This document shows, piece after piece, positions 43,216 to 52,870 of a stretch of DNA of 64,000 bases. Position 1 is the first letter of the stretch, and every line of letters starts with the position of its first letter. This DNA is from Epiperipatus broadwayi (Eukaryota > Onychophora > Udeonychophora > Euonychophora > Peripatidae): positions 2,539,877-2,603,876 of the forward strand of contig JAQFVV010012508.1 in NCBI GenBank assembly GCA_028023455.1. The letters are read 5' to 3'. The translations under genes were made by a program, and so were the position numbers. The notes below the pieces were generated by a model that was given only the letters and a program-made list of their open reading frames with translations, did not search any database and was not told where the DNA came from.

Positions 43216-43667
43216 ATTTTGTTTTTAATTAACGGACATTTTATTTATTTTACATATATATATATATGGTTTAAATTGTCGAAAGGTTCATATTTGCTAT
43301 TTAATTAAAATGAAACGCTTAATTTAATAGTAAAAGCAATTCAGAAATTGAAAATATTTTGATTCAGAAATTAGATGAAATTTTAGCAATCTTTTTATTT
43401 TTTCCAAAACTAACAAAAGTTATTGTGTTTTTCAAGTAATTATTCAATTAAATATAAGTTCTCATTTCATAATAAAAGTTATTTTGTTTTTTAATTATTG
43501 AAGCCATTTTATAAAAATACAAGTATTTTTTTTTTTAGAATTGAGTTTTTAATTTTTTTAAAAATTAGATAACATCAGTAATTTTTTTTTTCTTTTGATG
43601 TGGTATCTGATTACTGGTTGGGGTACAGCTTTTTTCATTTTTAAAAATTGCTGAATTTTACCACGCT
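43216..43667. other. AT-rich interval
   Basis: No feature recognised. Confidence 0.3.
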
Positions 43668-44065
43668 GAACAAAAATTCTAAAAGATGAAGAGGCTGAGA
43701 GAAATGATCATGGTTTATTCTGATAAATTCTCCACTGATCATTAAAAAATTAAATTTCTAAAAGATGAAGAGGCTGAGGAGAAATGATCATGATTTATTC
43801 TGATAAGTTCTCCACTGATCATAAAATAATAATATTTGTAAAAGAGGCTGAGGAGAAATGATCCTAGTTTATTCTGATAAGTTATCCACTGATCATTAAA
43901 AAATAAAATTTCGAAAAGATGAAGAGGCTGAGGAGTAATGATCATGGTTTTTTCTGATAACTTCTCCACTGATCATTGAAAAATAAAATTTCTAAAAGAT
44001 GAAGAGGCTGAGGAGAAATGATCATGGTTTATTCTGATAAGTTCTCCACTGATCATTAAAAATAA
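43668..44065. repeat. 80-bp minisatellite, 5 units
   Basis: GAGGCTGAGGAGAAATGATC recurs with spacing 79, 74, 80 and 80 bp from about 43690 to 44004. Each unit contains GATCATGGTTTATTCTGATAAG and CTCCACTGATCAT. The minus-strand open frame within it is a by-product. Confidence 0.85.
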
Positions 44066-44794
44066 AATATAGATGTGATATTATGTGTAAACATTTTAAA
44101 TATGTCACAGGACTTCCTATACTTATTTAAATATCAGAATAGATCCAGCAATGCACTCTTTTTACTATAGACTACTTTGATTATTAAGCTTGGAATAATA
44201 AATGGATGTCTAATGATAGTGCTATATGCATGCATTTGTACTTTTTTCTGGTTGTTGCTTATATTGAGTGAGAAGTGGGATCTACACTAACTTATCTAGC
44301 AGTTATCATTACCATATTTATATCAGTGAAGCTAACAGCCTATGATTCAAACCTTTTTTTTAAAGTCAGAAATCAAGACGTCTTACTTTTACAGATTGAA
44401 GTTTTTAATAAATACTTTTGGAGTAGAACAAAGTGAATTATTATTTCTATCATAGTTATTTTTTGTCTTTTATTTGTCGTTAGTCTTTATCATAAAGTAA
44501 TTGAATGGTTTAATGTTAAGGAGTTTATGATCTGTGAGCCACCATATGTAAACCTTGAGGTCCAGAATTTGTCACTTAACCATTTCACCAAATTCCCCAA
44601 GGCAATTACATAATTAATGTGCTTAAGTATGTTTCAAAGAAACTTTTATTAACATTGCCTTTAAAAATGCTTTTGTTTAATCTCTTCTTAAAACCATCTA
44701 AAATGTTCATAAGTCCACATAAAATATGCCCAAAAAAGATTGCTTTTAGTACTTTTTGTTTTAATCTTTAAAGTCATCATTGATAATTAATAAT
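44066..44794. other. AT-rich interval
   Basis: No feature recognised. Confidence 0.3.
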
Positions 44795-44828
44795 TATTAT
44801 TAGTCATTCAAAAGGATTCTTATTAGTC

Positions 44829-45168
44829 ACTCAAAGAAGTATGGAGAGATGCATGTTGGGAGTAACAAGAAGGGATCGAAAACGCAATGTATGGGTAAGA
44901 GAACAAACAGGTATTACTGACCTCATTGAAAAAATTAAAAGACTGAAGTGGAATTGGACTGGACATATTGTTAGAAGAGATGATAATAGATGGACAATTG
45001 AAATTTTAAATTGGATTAAAAGACCCAGAAGGAGACCACATGTGAGATGGATGGATGAAATAAGAAAGTGTGCAGGGGTGATGTGGAGAAGCTAAATATC
45101 GAAAAAAATGGATTGAACTTGGAGAGACCTTCATCCTGCAGTGGATTGATAATGGTTGATGATGATGA
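44829..45168 (+). pseudogene. RTE-type LINE 3' end inserted in a J repeat
   Basis: The plus frame reads MERCMLGVTRRDRKRNVWVR, TDLIEKIKRLKWNWTGHIVR, RDDNRWTIEILNWIKRPRRR, PHVRWMDEIRKCAGVMWRS, then a stop and a worn WIELGETFILQW, then a GATGATGAT tail. It is open for 84 residues. ATTAGTCATTCA lies both upstream (about 44799-44810) and directly after the tail (about 45171-45182), consistent with insertion into a J motif, although extra bases sit between the upstream copy and the LINE. Confidence 0.8.
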
Positions 45169-45239
45169 TGATTAGTCATTCATTAGACTAAAGATTATCC
45201 ATTTAGTGAATAATATTTCTATAGTGTAACTTTTACTAC

Positions 45240-45835
45240 ACCACCCTCACACAGCTGGTTTCTATCCACTTTTAGCACCTTGTGGAGCAGATGTAATCAT
45301 AAACATATGACCAAAGACATACAGAAAATATGTATGATCCCCAAGATGCATATTTCATGTTGAACCAGTACTTATCAGTTGACCCAGATCACATTCTCTT
45401 ACACATATATTTTATCATTGTTCAGTATATATAGATGAGGAATTAATACAGTTTAACCGATATAGCGTCAAACTTACTACCCTCACAATTTTGACATAAA
45501 CCATTTGATGGAAGTATATTAATAATTTTTGATTAGTCATTCATTAGACTAGAAATTATCAATAAATGAAAAAGTCTCTAGTCTAATGAATGACTAATAA
45601 AATTAATATATTTTTATCAAGTGATTTGTGCCAAGAGTTGTGAGGGTAGTAAGTTTGACATTACTGTAATTGGCTATATATATATATACTGAACAATGAT
45701 AAAAGTATGTGCAAGAGAATGCGATCTGGGTCAACTGATGAGTGCTATTTCTGCATGAAATGTGCATCTTAGAGATCATACAACTTTTCCACATCTTTGT
45801 TCATATGTTTATGATTACACCACTCCATAAGATGT
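45240..45835. repeat. Family F foldback with J motif at centre
   Basis: The left arm (45290-45500) and right arm (about 45620-45830) are inverted complements (CATAAACATATGACCAAAG against TTTGTTCATATGTTTATG; ACTTACTACCCTCACAA against TTGTGAGGGTAGTAAG). The centre 45534-45602 is a perfect inverted pair of J motifs. Hammerhead motifs lie on minus in the left arm (45332-45395, CTGATAA, broken) and plus in the right arm. Confidence 0.75.
45723..45777 (+). ncRNA. Hammerhead-like ribozyme (family F), core retained
   Basis: CTGATGA at 45735-45741; stem II GTGC 45742-45745 with GCAT 45753-45756; GAAA at 45757-45760; stem III ATG 45760-45762 with CAT 45765-45767; cleavage triplet ATC ending at 45768. 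Stem I is damaged: AA/TT next to the core, then mismatches, then outer GATC 45723-45726 with GATC 45774-45777. Core bases are right but folding may be poor. Confidence 0.5.
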
Positions 45836-46285
45836 TGATGTGATGTCATGTGATGCACTGTGACTTCTCCTTAAATGGAGTCAGGAATCTCTCAGCAGCT
45901 ATACCCAGAGAAACCTGTTAGCCACTTTACCTTCCCTTTCCATTGTCCACCCTAAGTTTTCCCATAATCTGCTCCATCCCATTTCCACAATATAATCTTT
46001 GTCAACTCCATGACCTTCATATCTAAATCCTTCTTATCTTTCCCCAAACCTAGCATAAACGCCAATAACTCCTTTTTGTATAATCACTTTGTTCATATTT
46101 AATCTTCCATAACTTCATTATTTGTACCCTTTCTGCTTCCAAGCATTTACATTGAAATAACAGATGCCTAATATTTTCTATGCCTTCCTTACATAACTTG
46201 CAGACTAAATCACCCATATTTTTCCAATTACTTGTATACTCCCTTGTTAAAAGCGGGTAGAAACCAGTCCCTACCTTGCGTGAGA
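45836..46285 (-). pseudogene. LINE-Z 3' end, inverted
   Basis: The minus strand ends in a GTGATGTCATGTGATGC tail and contains the worn coding tail and, near 46190-46220, the zinc-knuckle segment read as VCKLCKEGIENIRHLLFQCK-like. It abuts the F foldback on its left. Confidence 0.6.
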
Positions 46286-47756
46286 GTGATGTAGTGAAAA
46301 TTATACTTCAAATATTATTCATTTTTGATAAATTTGGTATGAAGAAAAACTTTCTAATTTAAGGCAAGAAAAAAAAAAGATTGTTCTAATTGTTTAATTT
46401 TTTATAAACTGTTGCTTATAATAACCATAGTTTATCTAATTTTCTTTTTTTTAAAAAAATATTTATTAATTCTTCATTGATTCAGTGATAAAGAAAAGTA
46501 TTTATTAATATAGTTCAGAATTTTATTTTATTTCTAAATGCGGCATTAAAAGCAATTAAAACATTTGTATAATTATATTGCTTATATATAGATACAATAT
46601 ATGTATTATTCTATTGTTATTAATTATTAAAAATATGTTAAAAGTATATTATAGATAAATATATGCATATGGTATTTGTTCTATATGCTATAAATGTGTG
46701 TTGGTATTTCTATTTATGTAAACAAAAAAGCGTAAATGATGCATAAGCTATTTATGAAAATTAATGTCATCTGCATACGGGTATGTAGGAACGTAACTGT
46801 AATTCATTTTACAAATACCCTCCATAACTTTATAAACAAAGTTTAGTAAATAAACCAATTGGTTTTAATTACACATATGTAAATGAAATATCAAATATAA
46901 TCTAAAGTAAGAAACACTCACTAATATTAAAAAAAAAAAATTATTTGTACAAGCGTTGTAAATAGCTTAAATGCAGTTCAGAATATAATTAAAGGGTAAT
47001 TAATTTATTTATATAATGAAACAAATTTAAATTGGAAGGGGAGTGGGATAAAATGTAAATGCATTTTTAAAAACCCATCATAGTTATTCAGATTGTGCAA
47101 TTTGAATATTTTCATTAGATTGAGAAATTTAAAATATGTAAATTTTATTTATTGCTTTGTTTGTGTGTATATTTATGTATATACACACATATATGCATAA
47201 TTGTATGTAGTAAAACAAGAACTACCATTATTTTAGCTTACATTCAATTTGTATTGGACAGTAATTATCTTACTCTTTTCTTCAAAACCTTCTTTGTTAT
47301 TAATTAAGATACTTCCTGCTAGTGCCATATTTATATCCAGTATAGAGCAGAGATCGTCCATCTTTTATTACCTACCGCCAACATTTGTAGTCTTTTTGAT
47401 AGTATAATTTCCCTCCCGCCACCGATGTCCCGAATAACATAACTTAATTCATTGCTTTTGGAAATAATTACACCAAAAAGGATTTATAATAGTATATTAG
47501 TAGATATATGACAATACAAAATGAGTAACAAATGTAAATCAGTTTGAAAGAATAAATTGTATTTAATTTATTTTGAACTTGAAAATATTAATTAATTTAT
47601 TAAGGTACAAGCAAGTCTGCAAAAAAGTTTAAATGTCCGTTGCGTTGCACATCTCTAGCAATGTATGGTTATTCTTTTAACATCTGGCAAATACTGCCCA
47701 TCTGAAAGCTTTAAACGCTCACTAGTGGGTAGTAGAGGCCAGGTTGGTAACCCATA
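46286..47756. other. AT-rich interval, mostly unassigned
   Basis: No gene seen. At 47345-47440 a higher-GC patch (GATCGTCCATCTTTTATTAC, CCCTCCCGCCACCGATGTCC) stands out and may be a transposon terminus, but no inverted partner was found. Confidence 0.35.
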
Positions 47757-47764
47757 GTGTAGAT

Positions 47765-48224
47765 CAGGGGTGGGCAATTATTTTGGCTCAGGTGTTGCAG
47801 AGATTGGCAAAAGGCCGCGTCGGGGCCACTTTGTGGAAGTGAAGGGCCACACCTTTTTTCATGACACAATAAACACAGTGCTTTATTTCCTGTATTACCA
47901 AAGAAATATTTGTTTGTCCATTCTTTATTAAACACACGACATTCATCACCGATTTTACATTTTTTCAGAGGGTTCATGGTTTCACTAAAGTTGGAAATGT
48001 ATATATTTGCTAATGCAAAGACAAAATTGAAATTAACCAGATCAACTGGAAAAGCACTGCACATCTTATCTACACTGCACATGTGTTTTGACATGACCAT
48101 TCTAGTGGAAAATGCGAGACGAATCTTCGGTCATGTACGGAAATCTTAGTTCAAGGTGGATTTTTCTGATTATCTTGGTGGGCCACATAAAAACTCTTAG
48201 CGGGCCATTATTTGCCCACCCCTG
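47765..48224 (-). mobile_element. hAT transposon, internally deleted (460 bp)
   Basis: Terminal inverted repeats CAGGGGTGGGCAA (from 47765) and TTTGCCCACCCCTG (to 48224) with further complementary GGCC-rich sequence. The flanks GTGTAGAT (47757-47764) and GTGTAAAT (48225-48232) fit an 8-bp hAT target duplication with one later change. The interior on minus keeps only an N-terminal BED-type zinc finger piece and the opposite terminus, so the transposase catalytic region is gone and mobility would need a helper. Confidence 0.9.
47820..48100 (-). pseudogene. BED-finger fragment of a hAT transposase (GTF2IRD2/ZBED type)
   Basis: The minus frame reads KKCKIGDECRVFNKEWTNK, YFFGNTGNKALCLLCHEK. W and F spacing followed by C-x2-C matches the BED-finger segment of hAT proteins of the type domesticated as GTF2IRD2 and some ZBED genes. 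The frame then runs out of homology into the terminal sequence (RCGPSLPQSG onward), showing the deletion junction. The zinc-binding histidines are missing. Confidence 0.75.
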
Positions 48225-48324
48225 GTGTAAATGAAAAAAATATATTGCTAAAATGCTACTGAATAAGACAATAAGCCAAAAAAACTGCTCCAAAATTTTG
48301 ATATTCTTATCTAATATTTATGGA

Positions 48325-48580
48325 TCATTCAATTTTATGACATGGATCTGGAACAAAAGCATATATTTGGTAAAAATCTTTTATTTTCTTCACTTATTTA
48401 TAAGAATTTGCTTCTATTTTCACTCCAAATATAGAAATTTTGTCAAGTCTGACATGGATCTGGAGGAAAAGCATATGTTTGGTAAAAATCTTTTATTTTC
48501 TTCACTTATTTATATGGATTTAGCAAAATTTGTTTCTATTTCCACTCCAAATGTAAAACTTTGTCAAGTCTATGTTGATT
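48325..48580 (+). repeat. Two-unit tandem duplication, about 112 bp
   Basis: GACATGGATCTGGAACAAAAG (near 48338) recurs as GACATGGATCTGGAGGAAAAG near 48450, each followed by ATTTGGTAAAAATC and TTCTTCACTTATTTAT. The open frame across it reflects the duplication. Confidence 0.75.
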
Positions 48581-48985
48581 AGTAGCTATCTTAACTCATT
48601 TCTTATCAATACTCATTTAATAGTTCAACTTCATGAATATTAAACAAACTAAATTAATAGTAAAAATGTTTCAAAAACAATCATTTCTTATCTTTAGCAA
48701 TAGAAGGATAGATTACAGTTACAGAAAGATATATCAACATGGGTGGAGGAAATAAGTATTGTTCAAGGAGAGGAATAATCCTTAAAAGAGTCAAAAAATT
48801 CTAAACAAAAATAATAAATAAGTTTAGCAATGGTTGCCCTTGGTTCAGCATCCAAAATGTATTGAGGTTATAATTAATTTTTTTGATATTTTCTCAAAGT
48901 AAAAAACAGTTTTAATATTACTTTTAATTTACTATAAATAAACTTAAAAACATGTATATGTTTTGTTTCTTATTCTTGTTTATTT
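48581..48985. other. AT-rich interval
   Basis: No feature recognised. Confidence 0.3.
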
Positions 48986-49093
48986 TTTTCTACGTCTATC
49001 TTTTTTTAAAACAGGCAAAACTCTATATGTATTGCTCCTCAATGGAAGCTAGAGTAATCAATGAATGCCAGAAGTGCACCTAGGTGCATTGCT

Positions 49094-49160
49094 CTCAGAT
49101 CCAAGGCTCCTCACTGACGAAGGCCACAAGCCAGAAACTAGTCTGGGGATATTGGATGAG
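49094..49160 (+). ncRNA. Hammerhead-like ribozyme (family D), best copy
   Basis: Outer stem I: ATCCAA 49099-49104 with TTGGAT 49152-49157, extended by CTC/GAG. Inner stem I: CCTCA 49109-49113 with TGGGG 49144-49148. Core CTGACGA 49114-49120. Stem II: GGC 49122-49124 with GCC 49130-49132, flanked by an A.A mismatch in place of the usual first G-C pair. GAAA 49134-49137. Then ACTAGT 49137-49142, a perfect self-complementary hexamer that could form stem III only between two molecules. Cleavage triplet GTC ends at 49143. Confidence 0.6.
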
Positions 49161-49193
49161 TAGGCACTAGCTGGGAATTTTATGCACAAGTGA

Positions 49194-49256
49194 AGGCTCC
49201 TCACTGATGAAGGCCACAATCCAGAAACTAGTTTGGGAATATTGGATGAGTAGGCA
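49194..49256 (+). ncRNA. Hammerhead-like motif (family D), second unit
   Basis: CTGATGA, then GGCCACAATCC (stem II with one mismatch), then GAAACTAGTT, with stem I CCTCA/TGGGA and TTGGAT. The outer 5' partner of stem I is lost because this unit begins at GAAGGCTCC. It is a truncated direct repeat of the unit at 49094. Confidence 0.45.
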
Positions 49257-49705
49257 CTAGATAGGGATTTTATGTACAAGCCTTCTGGCATCCATTGATT
49301 ACTATGGCTTGCACTGAGTGGCAATACGTATAGAGAGTTTTGCCTGTTTTAATAACAGCTAAGAGCAAGCATAATAAATGGTGATCATGTGATGTTTATC
49401 TTTTCTATAAGTAAGGCTATTTCATCTTAAATTTCATGTACAAATATTCTCATAAACGTCTCATGAATTCAGTAGTTTTTTTTTTTAAAAAGACTAATGG
49501 CTTCATTGCTGAGGAGTTCAAAAGAACTTCGAGTGCCAGAACTGTGAGCATCAGAAATGATCCTAGAACCTTCTGATCCCAAATTGGATGCTCTACCAAT
49601 TTGTGCAAGACAGATTTTTGATAAAAATATTTAACAAAGTAAATCACTTCATATTATTAATATATTTTCAAGATTGCAAAATATTAACCCTTTTGTCGTT
49701 CTCTC

Positions 49706-49745
49706 TCTGTCTGTCTGTCTGTCAATATCTGTCTGTCTGTCTCAG
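49706..49745 (+). repeat. CTGT microsatellite
   Basis: Tandem CTGT tetranucleotides, interrupted once by CAATAT. Confidence 0.85.
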
Positions 49746-49902
49746 CAAAGATCATACAACTCCAAATCCAATTCTTGTCTTTACCTATTTAAATTATTCT
49801 TCAGCTAAAAGTTTGTTTAGTTTATTATAATTATAAATATGCTTATGAATGAAGACTGTTGTGATTTACTGTACACATATGCAAATGAGCTTGATTTTTT
49901 AA

Positions 49903-50245
49903 TTAGTTAGTCCATTGTTTGGAGAGAGCAAAGCATGCCTCTCTTCTATTAATGGCATTGAGGTCATTTGCTATGTAAAAAGCTTCTTTAACTTTTCTTT
50001 TGGCATCACTCTTTTCTGTGCAAATTATTTGGTCAGAACTGGGTTCAAATACATGACCTGTAGCTGCTTGGTGGTCCCAGAAGATCGATGTTCCTTCATT
50101 TTTATTTTTAACCCTGTTGTATGCGTAACCTCTGTTAGTAAATTCTTGTATTGATGTTAGCCTCAACTCTCACCATTAGTAAGATGCCTGGCAGTCTAAT
50201 TGAGGGCATGCTATTTTATAGACCGCATGAGGGTTTTGGTCTTTT
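49903..50245 (-). pseudogene. PLE GIY-YIG endonuclease, another lineage
   Basis: On minus the segment begins VYKIACPQLDCQASY (50241-50197), the cysteine-rich stretch before GIY-YIG, with a frame break where YIGET would lie. It then continues RLTSIQEFTNRGYAYNRVKN, SIFWDHQAATGHVFEPSSD and SDAKRKVKEAFYIANDLNAI, ending NRREACFALSKQWTN. The residues after the break give 87 open codons. It is clearly a PLE endonuclease but differs from the copies at 11.5 kb and 42 kb. Confidence 0.8.
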
Positions 50246-50249
50246 TTTA

Positions 50250-50950
50250 TTTTATCCTTGGAATTATTTATTAGTCAGTTAGTGTTGGGAGGCATATTAA
50301 ACATTATATTATAATTACAGCTTCACTAACACATGCGAAAAAAAATCGCATATATATAATTACAATTTGTATTGGTGAAGAGAAAAAACAATTTATTAGT
50401 TTATTATAAAAACATCAATTTAAAGCTCTGAGCAATGCACTTAATGTTACATAGCTTTTAATAATTCAATTGGAATCTCACCAATTTCCTGCAATTTTCT
50501 AACCTTCATCTTATTGTAGAACATATTTATCCTTATTTTTCTGACTTCTTTTCATTTAACATGAATGGATATTTGTTATTTCTTTCAAATAAATTGCTTA
50601 TATATAGAGCTCGCAAAATAACATTTGTAAATACAAGCTTATTAAATTAGGTCATGTGACATCTGATTTGATTTTCTTTGTAAATAAATTGCCTATGTAT
50701 TTACCCTCATTTCATTAATATAACCATTCCATTACTAATAGCTTTGTTTCAACTACTATTTTGTTTTGACAACTATTTTATTTATGCAAACTAATATATT
50801 CTCTTATAAATTAAGTCGTAATTTAGCTTTACTGTGAGAATTTTCTCTATATTTCTTAGCTTTATACTTGGATTATTTAAAAAATATTTTGTGCTTTTAT
50901 TGAATATACTTGAAAACTAAGCTCTGTCATAATGTTGATGCAGATAGAAG
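50250..50950. other. AT-rich interval with an E-repeat fragment
   Basis: At about 50598-50690 a family E fragment (TATAGAGCTCGCAAAATAACA ... AATACAAGCTTATTAAATTAGGTCATGTGACATCTGA). Otherwise nothing recognised. Confidence 0.4.
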
Positions 50951-50952
50951 TT

Positions 50953-51050
50953 GCATCGGTGGTCGAGAGGTCAGCACGGCTGTCTTGCAAGCAGTTGTCC
51001 CAGGTTAGCGGGGTTGCGTCCCGGCCGATGCTATGATATATGAAAAAAAA
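50953..51050 (+). mobile_element. tRNA-derived SINE, most complete tRNA-like fold
   Basis: A full acceptor stem closes: GCATCGG 50953-50959 with CCGATGC 51025-51031, giving a 79-nt tRNA-like unit. A-box-like TGGTCGAGAGGTCAGC, anticodon-type loop CTTGCAA (TGC, Ala-like), B-box-like GGGTTGCGTCC. It is followed by TATGATATATG and a poly-A tail. It is not called a functional tRNA because the T-arm pairs badly and the same unit recurs with a poly-A tail elsewhere. Confidence 0.75.
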
Positions 51051-51499
51051 GCTAGGATTTTTTTTAGATTGTAGTCAATAGTCAAGTTAATTAGCTATTC
51101 AATTATTGGGCTGCAAATGAATACATGAACTATTTTTAGTTTTGAAAGGGGATAAAGTCTTAGCTTAATCTGGGTTGATTAGATAAGTGCCAAGATACTG
51201 ACCATAAAAGTAAAATAATTGTAACATGACGAGACATCATCATTGATGGGAATTGCTGCATTGAGAATTCTGCGTCTACTGTTGATTCTGATTTTTTTAA
51301 CTAACAAAATTGAAGTTTTTTTAATGTTCATTAAATATCTCTTATACCATGACTGATGTGTAATTAATCTCTGTATTGGATCCAGGATGTACCCATGCAT
51401 TTGTATATCTGTTCATAATTTTAAAAACTTGTTAAATTTGAAAAAAGAGTGAAAAAAACCCAATTGATTTGAAAAGTGGAAATATAATATAAAGATACA

Positions 51500-52345
51500 A
51501 TGTTGGAAGAATTAGGGTGAGATTCATTATAATTTTTTTTTAAAAAAACATCATTTGGGGATTGATGGTATGTCAGAGAGTGGAAGGGAATATAGTAAAT
51601 GCAGTCAATTAAGGTTTATTCTACAGAACGTTTTTATTGTATTGAAGAAATAAATAATTTTTATACAGGTGAAGAATTATGGTGAGATTTATTATAAATA
51701 AAAAAGAAAAAAAGAAAAACAACATTGTGGAGATTGCCATCTTGTGCTAACTAGAGCAATCAATGGATGCCAGAAGGCTTGTGCACAAGATGGCACTACT
51801 ATATGGAGAGTGTTGTTTTGTTTTGAATTGTTTAATAACAATTATTGTGCTAGTATGAGATAGTGATCATGTGATGTTTAGTGATTGTGGAGATTGATGA
51901 CATATTGGACAGAGCAGAAGGGAAGATACTAAATGCAAGTAATCAAGGTTTGTGCTCCAACAATTTCTAATTGTGCCAAAGAAGTAAAGGAGTTTTATAT
52001 AGATGAAGAATAGGTTCATTAATATATATATATATATATATAATGGAAGAACATCGTTGTGGAGATTGATGGTATATCAGAGAGAGTTGAAGGAAAAATA
52101 CTAAATGCAGGTAATTAAGGTTTGTGCCCCAGTAAGTTCTCATTGTGATGAAGATGTAAAGGATTTTTACACAGATGAAGAATTATGGTGAGATTCATTA
52201 TCAATAAAAAAGGAAAAAAAACATTGTGGAGATTGATGGTATATTGGACTGAGCAGAAGGGAATATATTAAATGCAAGTAATTAAGGTTTGTGCTCCAAC
52301 AACTTCTAATTCTGCTGAAGAAGTATAGGATTTTTATACAGATAT
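51500..52345 (+). repeat. Tandem repeat of a LINE endonuclease segment, about 4 x 170 bp
   Basis: GTGGAGATTGATGG-type anchors lie at about 51553, 51726, 52057 and 52223. Units are about 166-171 bp once a D insertion (51737-51883) is removed. Each unit can be read in one plus frame as MQVIKVCAPT, then a variable stretch ending EEV..FYTD-like, the QVYAPT motif of LINE apurinic endonucleases. So a piece of an endonuclease domain has been amplified head to tail. Confidence 0.75.
51737..51883 (+). mobile_element. Family D short element with perfect 13-bp target-site duplication
   Basis: ATTGTGGAGATTG occurs at 51724-51736 and 51884-51896. Between them: GCAATCAATGGATGCCAG ... GGCACTACTATATGGAGAG ... 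GATCATGTGATGTTTAGTG, a D derivative without the hammerhead. It splits one unit of the endonuclease tandem array. Confidence 0.8.
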
Positions 52346-52359
52346 ATAACATTGTATTT

Positions 52360-52725
52360 ATATATTGGACTATTTCCACCATCTAATATGAGTATCGAAT
52401 GTCTTTAGAAAAATTTAACTTTATTTAAATATACCAAATACATTCAACTGTTAGTAATAGTACACAGGTTAGTATATACCCAACATTTCAAGAGATATTA
52501 TTTTCCCCTCTTCTTCGGGTATTGCTGGCCTGACCAGCGATAGTAATAGCATGGGAATAGAACCTGGATTCATAGTATAACAGAACCACGGGGTACACCA
52601 TACAATGTCATGAATATGACTAAGCAGTTGGATGATTTGAATGAAATGTGTCAACCAAATGATAGTAATAGCATGGGAATAGAACCTGGATTCATAATAT
52701 AATGGAACCGTGGGGTACACCATCT
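52360..52725. repeat. Family A element, rearranged
   Basis: The left arm starts TTGGACTATTTCCACCATC. CTCTTCTTCGGGTATTGC is the minus CTGAAGAAG motif. Then two copies of AATAGCATGGGAATAGAACC (52546, 52665) enclose a segment with GGGGTACACCAT and GATTTGAATGAAATGTGTCAACC, which recurs inverted at about 55335-55420. No coding capacity. Confidence 0.6.
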
Positions 52726-52870
52726 AAGTGCATTGCTTTCAAATCCAAGATTCCTCACTGATGACAGGCATAAATCTGGGAATACTGGATGAGTTGAAAC
52801 TAGATAGGGATTGTTACTATAGCGACACTGGATTGCACTACTGTATGGAGAGAATTGCTTTTGTTGTAAG
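52726..52870 (+). repeat. Family D fragment
   Basis: TGCATTGCTTTCAAATCCAAG, CCTCACTGATGACAGGC, GGGAATACTGGATGAG, then GGATTGCACTACTGTATGGAGAG. The hammerhead core is lost after CTGATGA. It joins the A element directly. Confidence 0.6.

Larger units (their letters stand above)
48990..49395 (+). repeat. Family D element with two hammerhead units
   Basis: The left inverted terminus AAAACAGGCAAAACTCT (about 49010) pairs with the right terminus AGAGTTTTGCCTGTTTT (about 49333). The interior has two direct copies of the segment CTCCTCACTGA ... GAGTAGGCACTAG, about 100 bp apart. The right end closes with GGTGATCATGTGATGTTTA. Confidence 0.75.

Noticed and set aside
50953-51031. Functional tRNA-Ala gene
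   Set aside because: The acceptor stem closes, but the T-arm pairs poorly, the unit is followed by TATGATATATG and poly-A, and the same sequence is dispersed with target duplications. It is a SINE.
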